Below, piece after piece: positions 1-7,838 of a DNA stretch of 64,000 bases. Position numbers and translations under genes: made by a program. Under the pieces are notes generated by a model that worked only from the letters and a program-made list of their open reading frames with translations, made no database searches and had not been told where the DNA came from. The stretch lies in the NCBI RefSeq assembly GCF_014645195.1, contig NZ_BMLK01000002.1:124001-188000 (forward strand). Direction: 5' to 3'. This DNA is from Novosphingobium indicum. Lineage in GTDB: Bacteria; Pseudomonadota; Alphaproteobacteria; Sphingomonadales; Sphingomonadaceae. How positions within the stretch are numbered: the first letter of the stretch is position 1; each line of letters opens with the position of its first letter.

Positions 1-818
1 CCATCGGCGATCAGCAGGACGGCAATGGCGAGCGCACCGCCGGCGATGCAGCCGATAGCGCGGTGCAGCAGCCGGCGGCTGACCGGAACCAGCCCGCTCT
101 GGCCGAGCCCGGCCACCGGTACGATCATCACCGCCAGGATCGTGATGGCGGCGCCCGACAGTTCGGGCAGCTTGCTCATCGAATAGATCGGCGGCAGCAA
201 GGCGAGGGCCAGTCCGGTTTGCGCGGCGTGGCGGGCCGCCCGCGGGTTCCAGCGCATGCGGTCCGGGCGCGGCTTGCTGTTTTTCAGCCAGTCGCTGCCC
301 GACAGTAGCGCGGCGCCAAGGCTGACGATGACGCAGGCAATCGTGCCCGCACCGACTTCGATCAGCCGTGTCCAGGCCAGTTCAGCGGTTTCGAGATGCG
401 GGAAGGCCAGCTTGTCGAACAGTACGATCTCGTAGGTCAGGCCGAACAGCAGCCAGGCGTAGGCCCGGCGGCCCGTCAGCATGCCATAGAGGCCGACAGC
501 GCCCATCACGGCGGCGCTCAGGCTCGCCAGAGCCATCGATTCGGCCGCGTAAGGCACGATCAGCAGCGCGAGCCCGGCGCCCGCACTCGTGCCGATCAGG
601 CGCATCACGCCGCGTGCAAGCGTTTCGCGGGCATCGCTCTTGAGCAGAACCAGCGCCGAAACTGCTGCCCAGGAGACCATGCGCGCACCGGCATATTGGG
701 CAAGGGCAATGGCCAGCAGCACTGAAATGACGCAGGCGACTTCGTCGGCCATGCGGGGGCCGGGCGTCGCAAGCGCGCGCAACTCATGCCCCAACCGGTT
801 TTTCATAGCCTCGACCAT
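1..818 (-). CDS. FUSC-family membrane transporter, partial
   Basis: This reading frame is open from its start to the left edge of the window, so the C-terminal part is missing. The 272 visible residues begin MVEAMKNRLGHEL and contain several hydrophobic segments in a pattern typical of FUSC/aromatic-acid-exporter proteins, including a stretch with AVSALVLLKSDARETLARG near residues 50-70 and a repeated hydrophobic block after about residue 190. Such proteins are inner-membrane exporters of small aromatic acids or related compounds. A second in-frame ATG lies 12 bases downstream and could be the true start; neither has a convincing ribosome site. The substrate cannot be inferred. Confidence 0.7.
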   Translation of the reverse strand, partial: MVEAMKNRLGHELRALATPGPRMADEVACVISVLLAIALAQYAGARMVSWAAVSALVLLKSDARETLARGVMRLIGTSAGAGLALLIVPYAAESMALASLSAAVMGAVGLYGMLTGRRAYAWLLFGLTYEIVLFDKLAFPHLETAELAWTRLIEVGAGTIACVIVSLGAALLSGSDWLKNSKPRPDRMRWNPRAARHAAQTGLALALLPPIYSMSKLPELSGAAITILAVMIVPVAGLGQSGLVPVSRRLLHRAIGCIAGGALAIAVLLIAD

Positions 819-921
819 GAATGTGCCTATGGCGAGCGTTTGCGGTTGTTTGAAGCTCTAGTCAGCTTGCAAAGAACGCAACGATGTGCGTCCATTTCGC
901 AAATGCAGCATGAACGGGACG

Positions 922-1356
922 TCAGCCAATCGCCTGCGCAGCATCGCTGGCCAGCTTGTCGGCCCGTTCGTTTTCCACGTGGCCCGAGTGCCCGCGAACC
1001 CATTCCCACTGCACCTGATGCCGCGCGACGGCTTCGATCAGGTCATGCCACAGGTCGGCATTGCGTACCGGCTGCTTGCTGGCGTTGATCCAGCCCTTCT
1101 TCTTCCAGCCGTGGACCCACTTGGTGATCCCGTCGATCACGTAGCGGCTGTCGGTATGGAGCGTGACGTCGCACGGTTCGGTGAGGGCGTTGAGCGCCTT
1201 GATCACCGCGGTCATTTCCATGCGGTTGTTGGTCGTCTCGGGATCGCCGCCCGACATTTCCTTTTCGTGCTGCCCCATGCGTAGCAGCACGCCCCAGCCT
1301 CCGGGGCCTGGATTGCCCTTGCAGGCGCCATCGGTGAAGATGTCGATCTTCTTCAT
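922..1356 (-). CDS. rnhA: Ribonuclease HI
   Basis: This 144-residue protein is a full-length RNase HI, which cleaves the RNA strand of RNA-DNA hybrids in the cytoplasm. It starts with [20 protein letters not shown] and shows the metal-binding acidic residues D9, E47 (in NNRMEMTA), D69 (HTDSRYV) and D133 (NERADKLA), plus the loop histidine H123. Its start overlaps the stop of the upstream homoserine kinase gene by 4 bases (ATGA), so the two are translationally coupled, as is common in alphaproteobacteria. Nothing is unusual. Confidence 0.95.
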   Translation of the reverse strand: MKKIDIFTDGACKGNPGPGGWGVLLRMGQHEKEMSGGDPETTNNRMEMTAVIKALNALTEPCDVTLHTDSRYVIDGITKWVHGWKKKGWINASKQPVRNADLWHDLIEAVARHQVQWEWVRGHSGHVENERADKLASDAAQAIG

Positions 1357-2333
1357 GCGGAGAATACCTCCGCATTGGCCGGATCGGCATAGAACTCCAA
1401 CCGCCGCACGAAGGCCATCGGGTCCTTGAGCGTCACCAGCGCATCTTCGACGGTGTAGAGCCAGTCGTAGGCTCGGGTGGCGAGGAAACGCATGGCGGCA
1501 CCTTGTGCGAGCAGCGGCATCGCGGCTCGTTCGACAGCAGAAAGCGGGCGTACGCTCTCATAACCTTCCATCAGAGCAGCGGAGAGATCCGGCAGGAACT
1601 CGGCGCCGTCCGCGCTGAAGCACCAGGCGGCATGGGTAACGGCAAGGTCGTAGGCGACGATGTCGGTGCAGGCGAAGTAGAAGTCTATCAGCCCCGTGAC
1701 TTTATCGCCCAGCATCAGCACGTTGTCGGGGAACAGATCTGCGTGGATCACGCCGCGCGGCAGGTCGGTAGGCCAGCCGGCAGCGAGAACGGACAATTCG
1801 CGTTCGACCAGTCTGGACAGGCCGGGGGCGATGGATTCGAGGCCGTCGCTCCTGCAGTCCGAGAGCAACTGGCGCCAGGCATCCGGGCCCATGGAATTGG
1901 TGCGCTCGCACCCGAAATCCGCCGCGGCAAGGTGAACCTGGGCCAGTGCTTGCCCGACGGCGCGGGCCTGCACCGGCGTCGGATCTGAGACGGAGATGCC
2001 GGGCAGGAACTCGATCAGCGCCAGCGCCTTGCCCTTGTAAAACCGGTGGCTGGCGCCTTCGACGTCGTGAATCGTGCGCGGCACCGGGCAGTTGCGGGCG
2101 GCGAGATGATCGAGCAGGTTCAGGAAGAACGGCAGGTCGGCCGTATCGGTACGCGTCTCGTAAACGGTGAGAATGAAGCGGTGGGTCGCGTCCTGCGAAT
2201 CCTGCGTTTCGATCAGCCAGTTGCTGTTGGAAACACCTTCGGCGATCCCCTTCGCCGAGATCAGCGTACCGACATCGAAAGCCGCAATGATTGCGGCCAT
2301 TTCTTCCGCACCGAGCCGGGTATAGACCGCCAT
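1353..2333 (-). CDS. thrB: Homoserine kinase, ThrB type II
   Basis: The 326-residue protein belongs to the aminoglycoside-phosphotransferase fold and matches the alphaproteobacterial homoserine kinase, which phosphorylates homoserine on the way to threonine. The N-terminal part carries the SNSNWLIET strand, and the catalytic loop reads [17 protein letters not shown], with the metal-binding segment [18 protein letters not shown]. It lies between ispH (13-base gap) and rnhA (4-base overlap), all on the minus strand. This ispH-thrB-rnhA order is a familiar arrangement in sphingomonads and relatives. Confidence 0.92.
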   Translation of the reverse strand: MAVYTRLGAEEMAAIIAAFDVGTLISAKGIAEGVSNSNWLIETQDSQDATHRFILTVYETRTDTADLPFFLNLLDHLAARNCPVPRTIHDVEGASHRFYKGKALALIEFLPGISVSDPTPVQARAVGQALAQVHLAAADFGCERTNSMGPDAWRQLLSDCRSDGLESIAPGLSRLVERELSVLAAGWPTDLPRGVIHADLFPDNVLMLGDKVTGLIDFYFACTDIVAYDLAVTHAAWCFSADGAEFLPDLSAALMEGYESVRPLSAVERAAMPLLAQGAAMRFLATRAYDWLYTVEDALVTLKDPMAFVRRLEFYADPANAEVFSA

Positions 2334-2346
2334 CTCTTTCCGGCCC

Positions 2347-3309
2347 TCAGCGAACGAGCTGACGCGGGAGCTTGAAAGTGATGTGCTCCTTGGCGGTCAC
2401 CACTTCCTCGGCTTCGACGTCGCAGATTTCCTTGAGCCTTGCCACCACTTCGTTGACCAGCGCTTCGGGGGCGGAGGCACCGGCGGTTATGCCGACGGTC
2501 TCGACGCCGGTCAGCCAGACCGGGTCGATGTCGGACGCGCGCTGGATCAGCTGTGCGCAGGCTCCGGCACGATGCGCGACTTCGACGAGGCGCAGCGAAT
2601 TGGAGCTGTTGGGCGCGCCGATCACGAAAACGAGCTGGCAAAGTGGGCTGATCTGCTTGACCGCGGCCTGCCGGTTGGAGGTCGCGTAGCAAATGTCTTC
2701 CGCCTTCGGGGCCACGACCTGCGGATAGCGCGCTTCGATAGCCCGGATGATCGCACCGGTGTCGTCGACCGATAAAGTCGTCTGCGAGAGGTAGGCCAGT
2801 TCGTCATCGGGGCCGAAATCGAGCTTCGCCACGTCCTCGAGCGTTTCGACCAGTGTCATCGTGCCTTCGGGAACCTGCCCGAACGTGCCGATCACTTCGG
2901 GATGGCCAGCATGGCCGATAAACAGGATGTGCCTCCCGGCCTCGATCTGGCGTTCCGCCTGGCGATGGACCTTGCTGACCAGCGGGCAGGTCGCATCCAG
3001 CCATTCCAGCCCGCGTTCGGTTGCTTCCCGGGGTACCGATTTCGGTACGCCGTGGGCGCTGAAGATCACCGGTACGCCATCGGGCACGGCGTCGAGTTCC
3101 TCGACGAAAACGGCGCCCTTGGCCTTGAGAGAATCGACCACGAACTTGTTGTGAACGATTTCGTGCCGCACGTAGACTGGCGAACCGTAGATATCGAGCG
3201 CGCGCTCGACGATCTCGATGGCGCGGTCGACACCGGCGCAGAATCCGCGTGGTGCCGCAATCAGGAGGCGCAGGGGCTGTTTGGTCGGGGACGGAAAGGG
3301 CGCGTTCAT
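2347..3309 (-). CDS. ispH: 4-hydroxy-3-methylbut-2-enyl diphosphate reductase
   Basis: This 320-residue enzyme performs the last step of the MEP isoprenoid pathway, reducing HMBPP to isopentenyl and dimethylallyl diphosphate with a [4Fe-4S] cluster. The three cluster cysteines are visible in [12 protein letters not shown] (C24), [12 protein letters not shown] and [11 protein letters not shown], along with the substrate-binding HEIVHN and SAHGVP motifs. The length is typical. It is the first gene of the minus-strand run ispH-thrB-rnhA, and a lipoprotein gene starts divergently 67 bases away. Confidence 0.95.
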   Translation of the reverse strand: MNAPFPSPTKQPLRLLIAAPRGFCAGVDRAIEIVERALDIYGSPVYVRHEIVHNKFVVDSLKAKGAVFVEELDAVPDGVPVIFSAHGVPKSVPREATERGLEWLDATCPLVSKVHRQAERQIEAGRHILFIGHAGHPEVIGTFGQVPEGTMTLVETLEDVAKLDFGPDDELAYLSQTTLSVDDTGAIIRAIEARYPQVVAPKAEDICYATSNRQAAVKQISPLCQLVFVIGAPNSSNSLRLVEVAHRAGACAQLIQRASDIDPVWLTGVETVGITAGASAPEALVNEVVARLKEICDVEAEEVVTAKEHITFKLPRQLVR

Positions 3310-3376
3310 GCACGGCCCTCTAGCGCTTTGCTGCTTGCATCGCTAGGGCAAGCGCACGCCATTCGAGGATTTGACG

Positions 3377-4039
3377 ATGAATGCACGCCGCCTGACTGCC
3401 ATTGTTCTCTGCTCTGCCGCTACGCTGACCATGCTCAGCGGGTGCAAGACCAAGGGTGAGATCGTGGTTGACGAAGGCGTCGGTATCACGGCGGTCCGCA
3501 GCAAGTGCCCCGCGGTCGGTATTCCCAACTACACTGGCGACATGACCCTGTTCCGCGCGCCCGGCAGCAAGACTGCGGCGAACATCGACGTTGTCGCGAT
3601 GATGACCGACGTGCGCATGCAGTGCAATCAGGACGCGGGCGACAAGGTCTACGCTCAGGTCTCGTTCAAGGTGCTGGGCCGCCGCAACGATACCAGCGGT
3701 GCCCGTCAGGTGACAGTGCCCTATTTCGTGTCCGTTCTGCAGGGTGGCAGCGCCGTTATCAGCAAGCGTGTCGGCAACGTGACCCTGAACTTCGCCAACG
3801 GTCAGGACCGGGCTCAGGCAACGGGAACGGTCGAGGCCTATATCGACCGGGCGGCTGCCACCCTGCCGGAAGACATCCGCGATCGCATCACTCGCAAGCG
3901 CCGGGCTGGCGATCAGGATGCCGCGCTCGACCCGCTGGCCGATCCGCAGGTGAAGGCCGCCGTTGCGCGTGCCTCGTTCGAAGTGCTGGTCGGTTTCCAG
4001 CTTACTGAAGAGCAACTCGCCTACAACGCTACGCGCTGA
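3377..4039 (+). CDS. Putative outer-membrane or periplasmic lipoprotein
   Basis: This 220-residue protein starts at the ATG behind a GAGGAT ribosome site; an upstream in-frame TTG is less likely. The N-terminus MNARRLTAIVL is followed by a hydrophobic stretch and a lipobox ending LSGCK (cysteine near residue 22), so it is probably lipid-anchored after signal peptidase II cleavage. The remainder is soluble, with no recognised enzyme motif. It is divergent from ispH and convergent with the acyltransferase gene. Similar conserved lipoproteins occur in sphingomonads, but no function is assigned here. Confidence 0.75.
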   Translation: MNARRLTAIVLCSAATLTMLSGCKTKGEIVVDEGVGITAVRSKCPAVGIPNYTGDMTLFRAPGSKTAANIDVVAMMTDVRMQCNQDAGDKVYAQVSFKVLGRRNDTSGARQVTVPYFVSVLQGGSAVISKRVGNVTLNFANGQDRAQATGTVEAYIDRAAATLPEDIRDRITRKRRAGDQDAALDPLADPQVKAAVARASFEVLVGFQLTEEQLAYNATR

Positions 4040-4042
4040 GGC

Positions 4043-4831
4043 CTATTGCTTTCGCGCTGACGTCATGGCGGTCGCGATCGCCTGACGGGCTGCGTTCGCA
4101 CTCGTCTTGCGGTTGGTGCGCTCACGGCCGGTCAGCGGCGGCAGAAACGTGACCGTCAGTGTGATCGGACGAACGCGCGCGAAAATACGCAGCGCGTTGG
4201 CGAGCCCCGGTTCGGCGCCTACCCACGCAATGTTCCCGGTTTCCTTGCCGTAGTCGAGCAGAACCGGCTGGATCGGGATATGTTCGGCATCCGCGTCCAG
4301 AGCGGAAAGCAGCGCCGACTTGAAGGGTAGCAGTTCCAGCCCGTCGGACGTGGTGCCCTCGGGGAAGATCGTCAGTGCGCCGATTTCGTTCAGGGCGGTA
4401 CGGACTTGCTCGATCTGAAACGCTATCGAGCGCCGGTCATGGCGGGCGATAAAGACGGTATCGTTGAGATCGCATAGCCAGCGCAGCGGTCCGATGGCGG
4501 CCAGCCCGTCATGGGCGACGAATGCCGTCCCCGTGGCGCTGGCGAGGGCGGGAATATCCAGCCAGCTTACGTGATTGGCCAGAAAGAACGCCCGTCCGCG
4601 CGATCGTTGTCCGCGCCTGCGTATCCTGACACCGGAAATGGTCGCCAGTGCATACAGGAAGGCGCGGGGGATCGGGTTTTGGGCCGTGAAAGGGGCGGCC
4701 AGATAGTAGAGCGGAAGGCTGACCGCGAGGGCGACCAGCATGGCCAGAAGGCGAAGGCCGATGATCGGCCAGCGCCAGAAAGCCACCTTTCGCTCGCGTG
4801 AGGAGGCCGGCGGTGACGCCGTGCCGGTCAC
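4043..4831 (-). CDS. PlsC-like 1-acylglycerol-3-phosphate acyltransferase
   Basis: This 262-residue protein resembles lysophospholipid acyltransferases, which transfer an acyl chain to lysophosphatidic acid or a related lipid at the inner membrane. An N-terminal hydrophobic segment (about residues 20-45) is followed by the HX4D motif in NHVSWLD, a substrate-binding stretch FIARHDRRS, and the FPEGTTSDG motif. Its start overlaps the stop of fur by 4 bases, suggesting a two-gene operon with fur upstream. The exact lipid substrate is unknown; a lyso-ornithine-lipid acyltransferase is an alternative. Confidence 0.85.
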   Translation of the reverse strand: MTGTASPPASSRERKVAFWRWPIIGLRLLAMLVALAVSLPLYYLAAPFTAQNPIPRAFLYALATISGVRIRRRGQRSRGRAFFLANHVSWLDIPALASATGTAFVAHDGLAAIGPLRWLCDLNDTVFIARHDRRSIAFQIEQVRTALNEIGALTIFPEGTTSDGLELLPFKSALLSALDADAEHIPIQPVLLDYGKETGNIAWVGAEPGLANALRIFARVRPITLTVTFLPPLTGRERTNRKTSANAARQAIATAMTSARKQ

Positions 4832-5274
4832 TTGCGCGTGCTTGTGCTCTCGTCGTCCTGGCGTTCGAGCTTGACGCCGAAGAGTTCCATGCGGTGGTCG
4901 ACGAGCCGGAAGCCGAGGCGTTCGGCGATCTGGCGTTGCAGGGCTTCCAGTTCAGGATCGACGAATTCGATGACGGAGCCCGTCTCGACATCGATCATGT
5001 GGTCGTGGTGCGCTTCGGGCGCCGCTTCGTAGCGGGCGCGGCCATCGCCGAAATCGTGCCGGTCGAGAATGCCGGCTTCCTCGAACAGGCGAACGGTGCG
5101 GTATACCGTGGCAATCGAGATGCCGGGATCGATGGCGGTGGCGCGTTCATGCAGCTTTTCGACATCGGGATGGTCGGTGCTGTCCGACAGGACTTTTGCA
5201 ATGACGCGACGCTGTTCGGTGATCCGAAGGCCGCGTTCTGCGCAAAGAGCTTCGATGTCGATGGGTTGATGCAC
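4828..5274 (-). CDS. fur: Fur-family iron-responsive regulator
   Basis: The 148-residue protein has a winged-helix N-terminus (LRITEQRRVIAKVL, SIATVYRTVRLFEEAGI) and a dimerisation/metal domain with HHDHMIDVETGSVIEF. The CxxC that binds structural zinc in gammaproteobacterial Fur is absent here; this is known for alphaproteobacterial Fur/Mur proteins, so it may sense iron or manganese. It heads a two-gene unit with the acyltransferase. A perfect inverted repeat lies 24 bases upstream of its start, in or near its promoter. Confidence 0.9.
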   Translation of the reverse strand: MHQPIDIEALCAERGLRITEQRRVIAKVLSDSTDHPDVEKLHERATAIDPGISIATVYRTVRLFEEAGILDRHDFGDGRARYEAAPEAHHDHMIDVETGSVIEFVDPELEALQRQIAERLGFRLVDHRMELFGVKLERQDDESTSTRK

Positions 5275-5297
5275 GAGCTGACCTACTAAACGAATTG

Positions 5298-5329
5298 GGG
5301 TGCACCGGACACATTAGGCCGGTGCACCC
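5298..5329. repeat. Perfect 11-bp inverted repeat upstream of fur
   Basis: GGGTGCACCGG and CCGGTGCACCC are separated by 10 bases. The element lies between mucR and fur, both read leftward, 24 bases before the fur start. It could be a terminator-like hairpin for mucR, although no clear T-run follows, or a binding site in the fur promoter region. Confidence 0.55.
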
Positions 5330-5431
5330 GCAATCTCAACCATGATGGCGCGGCACAAACAAGGCTGCGCAAAGGTTTGTACGTGGAAATCCGGTCTGTC
5401 GGAAAAATCCGCGGGCCGGATAGGTAATCCC

Positions 5432-5884
5432 TTAGGCTGCGGCTGCAGCGGCCTTGGGCTTGCGGCCGCGGCGTGCGTTGGGCTTGCGGCCGAGGCCGAT
5501 CTTCTTGGCCAGTTCGCGACGCTTCTCGGCGTAGTTGGGGGCAACCATCGGATAGTCGGCAGGCAGGTTCCAGCGCGCGCGATACTCTTCCGGGGTCATG
5601 TTGTAGTGAGTCATGAGGTGACGCTTGAGCATTTTCAGCTTCTTGCCGTCTTCAAGACACACGATGTAATCGGGCTTTACCGAAGCGCGGACCGAAACGG
5701 CCGGTTCCGGCTTTTCTTCTTCCACGACAGCCGGACCACCAAGACCAGCGAGTGCGCCGTAAACGTTGGTGATCAGCGAGGGAAGGTCCTCCACCGAAAC
5801 GCTGTTGTTGCTGACATGCGCGGCGACGATGTCCGAGGTCAGCGTGATGAGCGTCTCATTGGCGTCGGTTTGAATCTCTTCCAT
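5432..5884 (-). CDS. mucR: MucR/Ros-type zinc-finger transcriptional regulator
   Basis: This 150-residue DNA-binding protein is of the MucR/Ros family, global regulators of surface polysaccharide, motility and cell-cycle genes in alphaproteobacteria. The zinc-finger region reads CLEDGKKLKMLKRHLMTHY followed by MTPEEYRARW. The second cysteine of Ros is replaced by aspartate (CxxD), a known variant in Mesorhizobium Ml proteins. The C-terminus is basic and alanine-rich. The ATG was chosen because AGAGG sits 8 bases upstream; a longer in-frame start 24 bases upstream has no such site. Confidence 0.93.
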   Translation of the reverse strand: MEEIQTDANETLITLTSDIVAAHVSNNSVSVEDLPSLITNVYGALAGLGGPAVVEEEKPEPAVSVRASVKPDYIVCLEDGKKLKMLKRHLMTHYNMTPEEYRARWNLPADYPMVAPNYAEKRRELAKKIGLGRKPNARRGRKPKAAAAAA

Positions 5885-6046
5885 TTTATTTACCTCTTGT
5901 GCGACCATTATATGGGGGAGAAGGCTTGTTAGGGCTCTTCATGGCGGGCATTGGACCATTTTGTTCGGGAGCGCAAGTTCAATTGGGCCATTTTCTACAA
6001 ACGGTCGAATTGATTGACGAAAATCGACTGTATAGCCAGCCGGTTG

Positions 6047-6505
6047 TCAGCCTATGTCGCAAGCAAAGGTGATCGCGTCGATTCGTTCGCCATTCTGCAA
6101 GCGGTAGTATTCACGGCGCTCGCCAATAGAGTAGAACCCGAAACTGCGGTAGAGGGATTCAGCGGGGTTACCGCGGCGCATCTCAAGTAAAAGGCGACTT
6201 ACATCTCGACCTTTTGCGCCCTTGGCCAACTCGTTTAGCAGATGTCGGCCAAGTCCCTGTCCCCGAAATTCGGGATTTACACCCAGCAAGAGCAGTTCTT
6301 CTTCGCCGAATCCCGTACGAGACAGAAAGAAGCCGACTGCCGGCTCGTCTTCGAGCGGGGGCATGCCCTGCGCACCGACAAGGCCGTAATGGCAATTGCC
6401 GAAGGCGAGGGCGTCTTCGACCTGTCGTCTGTTCCAGGCTTCGCCGTAGGCAGGATCGAAAGCCACGTTCATCACGGCCATGATCCGGTCCAGATCGTCG
6501 GTCAT
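6047..6505 (-). CDS. rimI: GNAT acetyltransferase, RimI-like
   Basis: This 152-residue GNAT protein probably acetylates the N-terminus of ribosomal protein S18 or a related target. The acetyl-CoA-binding motif A is visible as NPEFRGQGLGRHLL, followed by LEMRRGNPAESLYRSFGFYSIGERREYY, the usual RimI C-terminal block. The start is the ATG that overlaps the tsaB stop by 4 bases; longer upstream starts would run inside tsaB. The tsaB-rimI pairing is common in alphaproteobacteria and supports the name. Confidence 0.9.
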   Translation of the reverse strand: MTDDLDRIMAVMNVAFDPAYGEAWNRRQVEDALAFGNCHYGLVGAQGMPPLEDEPAVGFFLSRTGFGEEELLLLGVNPEFRGQGLGRHLLNELAKGAKGRDVSRLLLEMRRGNPAESLYRSFGFYSIGERREYYRLQNGERIDAITFACDIG

Positions 6506-7149
6506 GATTGCGGTGCCGGAGACTTGCCGCCGGGAAGTTTTGCATCGGGCGCGCGACCGTAAAGCGGATGAACGTCCGTCACTACGTCTGCGGGCGATAG
6601 CAGCGTGAAGGCACGTGCATCGGGTAGAACTGTCATGGCCTGGCCATGACCGCGCCTGGCGACGAGCGCTTCGGCCTGGCTTCCCGCAACGAGCGGCTGG
6701 CCGCACCGCGTCGCGGCATCTTCGGGCCGCATCGAGGCGAGTTCGCTCGAAGCATGGCCCGAGGCCTCAAACGATTGCACGAACCATTCTCCGTGGCCGC
6801 CGGTCATGGCAACGTCGACGCCGACCGATCCGTGTTCCCGTCTGGCCACGGCTGCGACAAGTGAGAGGCAGGAATAGCCGACAAGGTCGGCGCCCCATGC
6901 CAGCGCGAGTGCCCGCGCGGCGGCAAGACCAACCCTCACGCCGGTGAAACTTCCGGGGCCGAGCGATACGGCAATACGGCCTGCGCGGCCCTTGTGGGGC
7001 AGGGCCGAAATCATCGGGACGAGCGCTTCGGCATGACCGCGGCCGAGTAAACGCATTTCGCCCGCTGTCAGGGCGTCTCCATCGAACAGCGCTACCGAGC
7101 AGGCGTCGGTCGCGCAGTCTATAACCAGCGTGCGTCCTTCGTGGCTCAT
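6502..7149 (-). CDS. tsaB: tRNA threonylcarbamoyladenosine biosynthesis protein TsaB
   Basis: The 215-residue protein has the ASKHA-type fold of TsaB, the partner that activates TsaD for t6A modification of ANN-decoding tRNAs. Typical segments are VIDCATDACSVALFDGD near the N-terminus and SLGPGSFTGVRVGLAAARALA near residues 60-85. It is the first gene of a tsaB-rimI pair and lies 19 bases downstream of the nfu gene on the same strand. Confidence 0.92.
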   Translation of the reverse strand: MSHEGRTLVIDCATDACSVALFDGDALTAGEMRLLGRGHAEALVPMISALPHKGRAGRIAVSLGPGSFTGVRVGLAAARALALAWGADLVGYSCLSLVAAVARREHGSVGVDVAMTGGHGEWFVQSFEASGHASSELASMRPEDAATRCGQPLVAGSQAEALVARRGHGQAMTVLPDARAFTLLSPADVVTDVHPLYGRAPDAKLPGGKSPAPQS

Positions 7150-7168
7150 CGTGCCATCTGCCGCAGCG

Positions 7169-7747
7169 TCAGGCGGCTCTGACTTCCGTCACTTCGGGGA
7201 CGTAGTGCTTGAGGAGGCTTTCGATGCCGTGCTTGAGCGTGGCCGTCGAGGACGGGCAGCCCGAACAGGCGCCCTGCATGGTCAGGAAGACCACACCCTC
7301 GCGGAAACCGCGATAGACGATGTCGCCGCCGTCGTTGGCAACCGCCGGGCGTACGCGCGTATCGATCAGTTCGCGGATCTGCGCGACCACGTCGGCATCG
7401 GCCGGATCGTCGCCGAAATCCTCGTCTTCATCGGTTGGCACGGCGATGCCGCTGGCGTCGCCGCCTGCAAAGAGGGGCGCCTCGGAAACGAAGTGATCGA
7501 GCAGGATCGAGACGACCTGCGGTTTGAGCAAAGGCCATTCGGCGCCGGGCGCGGCGGTTACGGAAATGAATTCGCCACCGAAGAACACGCCGGTAACATC
7601 GCCGAGATTGAACAGAGCCTCGGCAAGTGGCGAAGCTTCTGCATCTTCGTGCGACGTGAATTCGCGGGTTCCTGCCGTCATGACCTGCCGTCCGGGCAGG
7701 AACTTGAGCGTGGAAGGATTGGGCGTGGTTTCGGTTTCTATAAACAT
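7169..7747 (-). CDS. Nfu-type Fe-S cluster carrier, housekeeping
   Basis: This 192-residue protein has an N-terminal Nfu domain (MFIETETTPNPSTLKFLPG) and a C-terminal NifU-like domain with the cluster-binding CSGCPSS motif. Such proteins carry [4Fe-4S] clusters to targets such as lipoate synthase and aconitase. An acidic linker (EDEDFGDDPADAD) joins the domains. It is distinct from the nitrogenase-specific NifU encoded far downstream, which has the IscU-like N-terminal domain that this one lacks. Confidence 0.93.
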   Translation of the reverse strand: MFIETETTPNPSTLKFLPGRQVMTAGTREFTSHEDAEASPLAEALFNLGDVTGVFFGGEFISVTAAPGAEWPLLKPQVVSILLDHFVSEAPLFAGGDASGIAVPTDEDEDFGDDPADADVVAQIRELIDTRVRPAVANDGGDIVYRGFREGVVFLTMQGACSGCPSSTATLKHGIESLLKHYVPEVTEVRAA

Positions 7748-7838
7748 GATTGTCGCGATGTAAGTGAAGTGGCCGGGTGGTCAAGTGGTGCGCTCTATTC
7801 ACTGGCCCTTAATCCCCTGTGCCCCTATAGCGTCTGCG

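Noticed and set aside
4828..5274. Missing CxxC in Fur
   Set aside because: Alphaproteobacterial Fur/Mur proteins commonly lack it.
5432..5884. Missing zinc cysteine in the MucR protein
   Set aside because: The CxxD variant is known in related MucR/Ros proteins, so it is not unusual.
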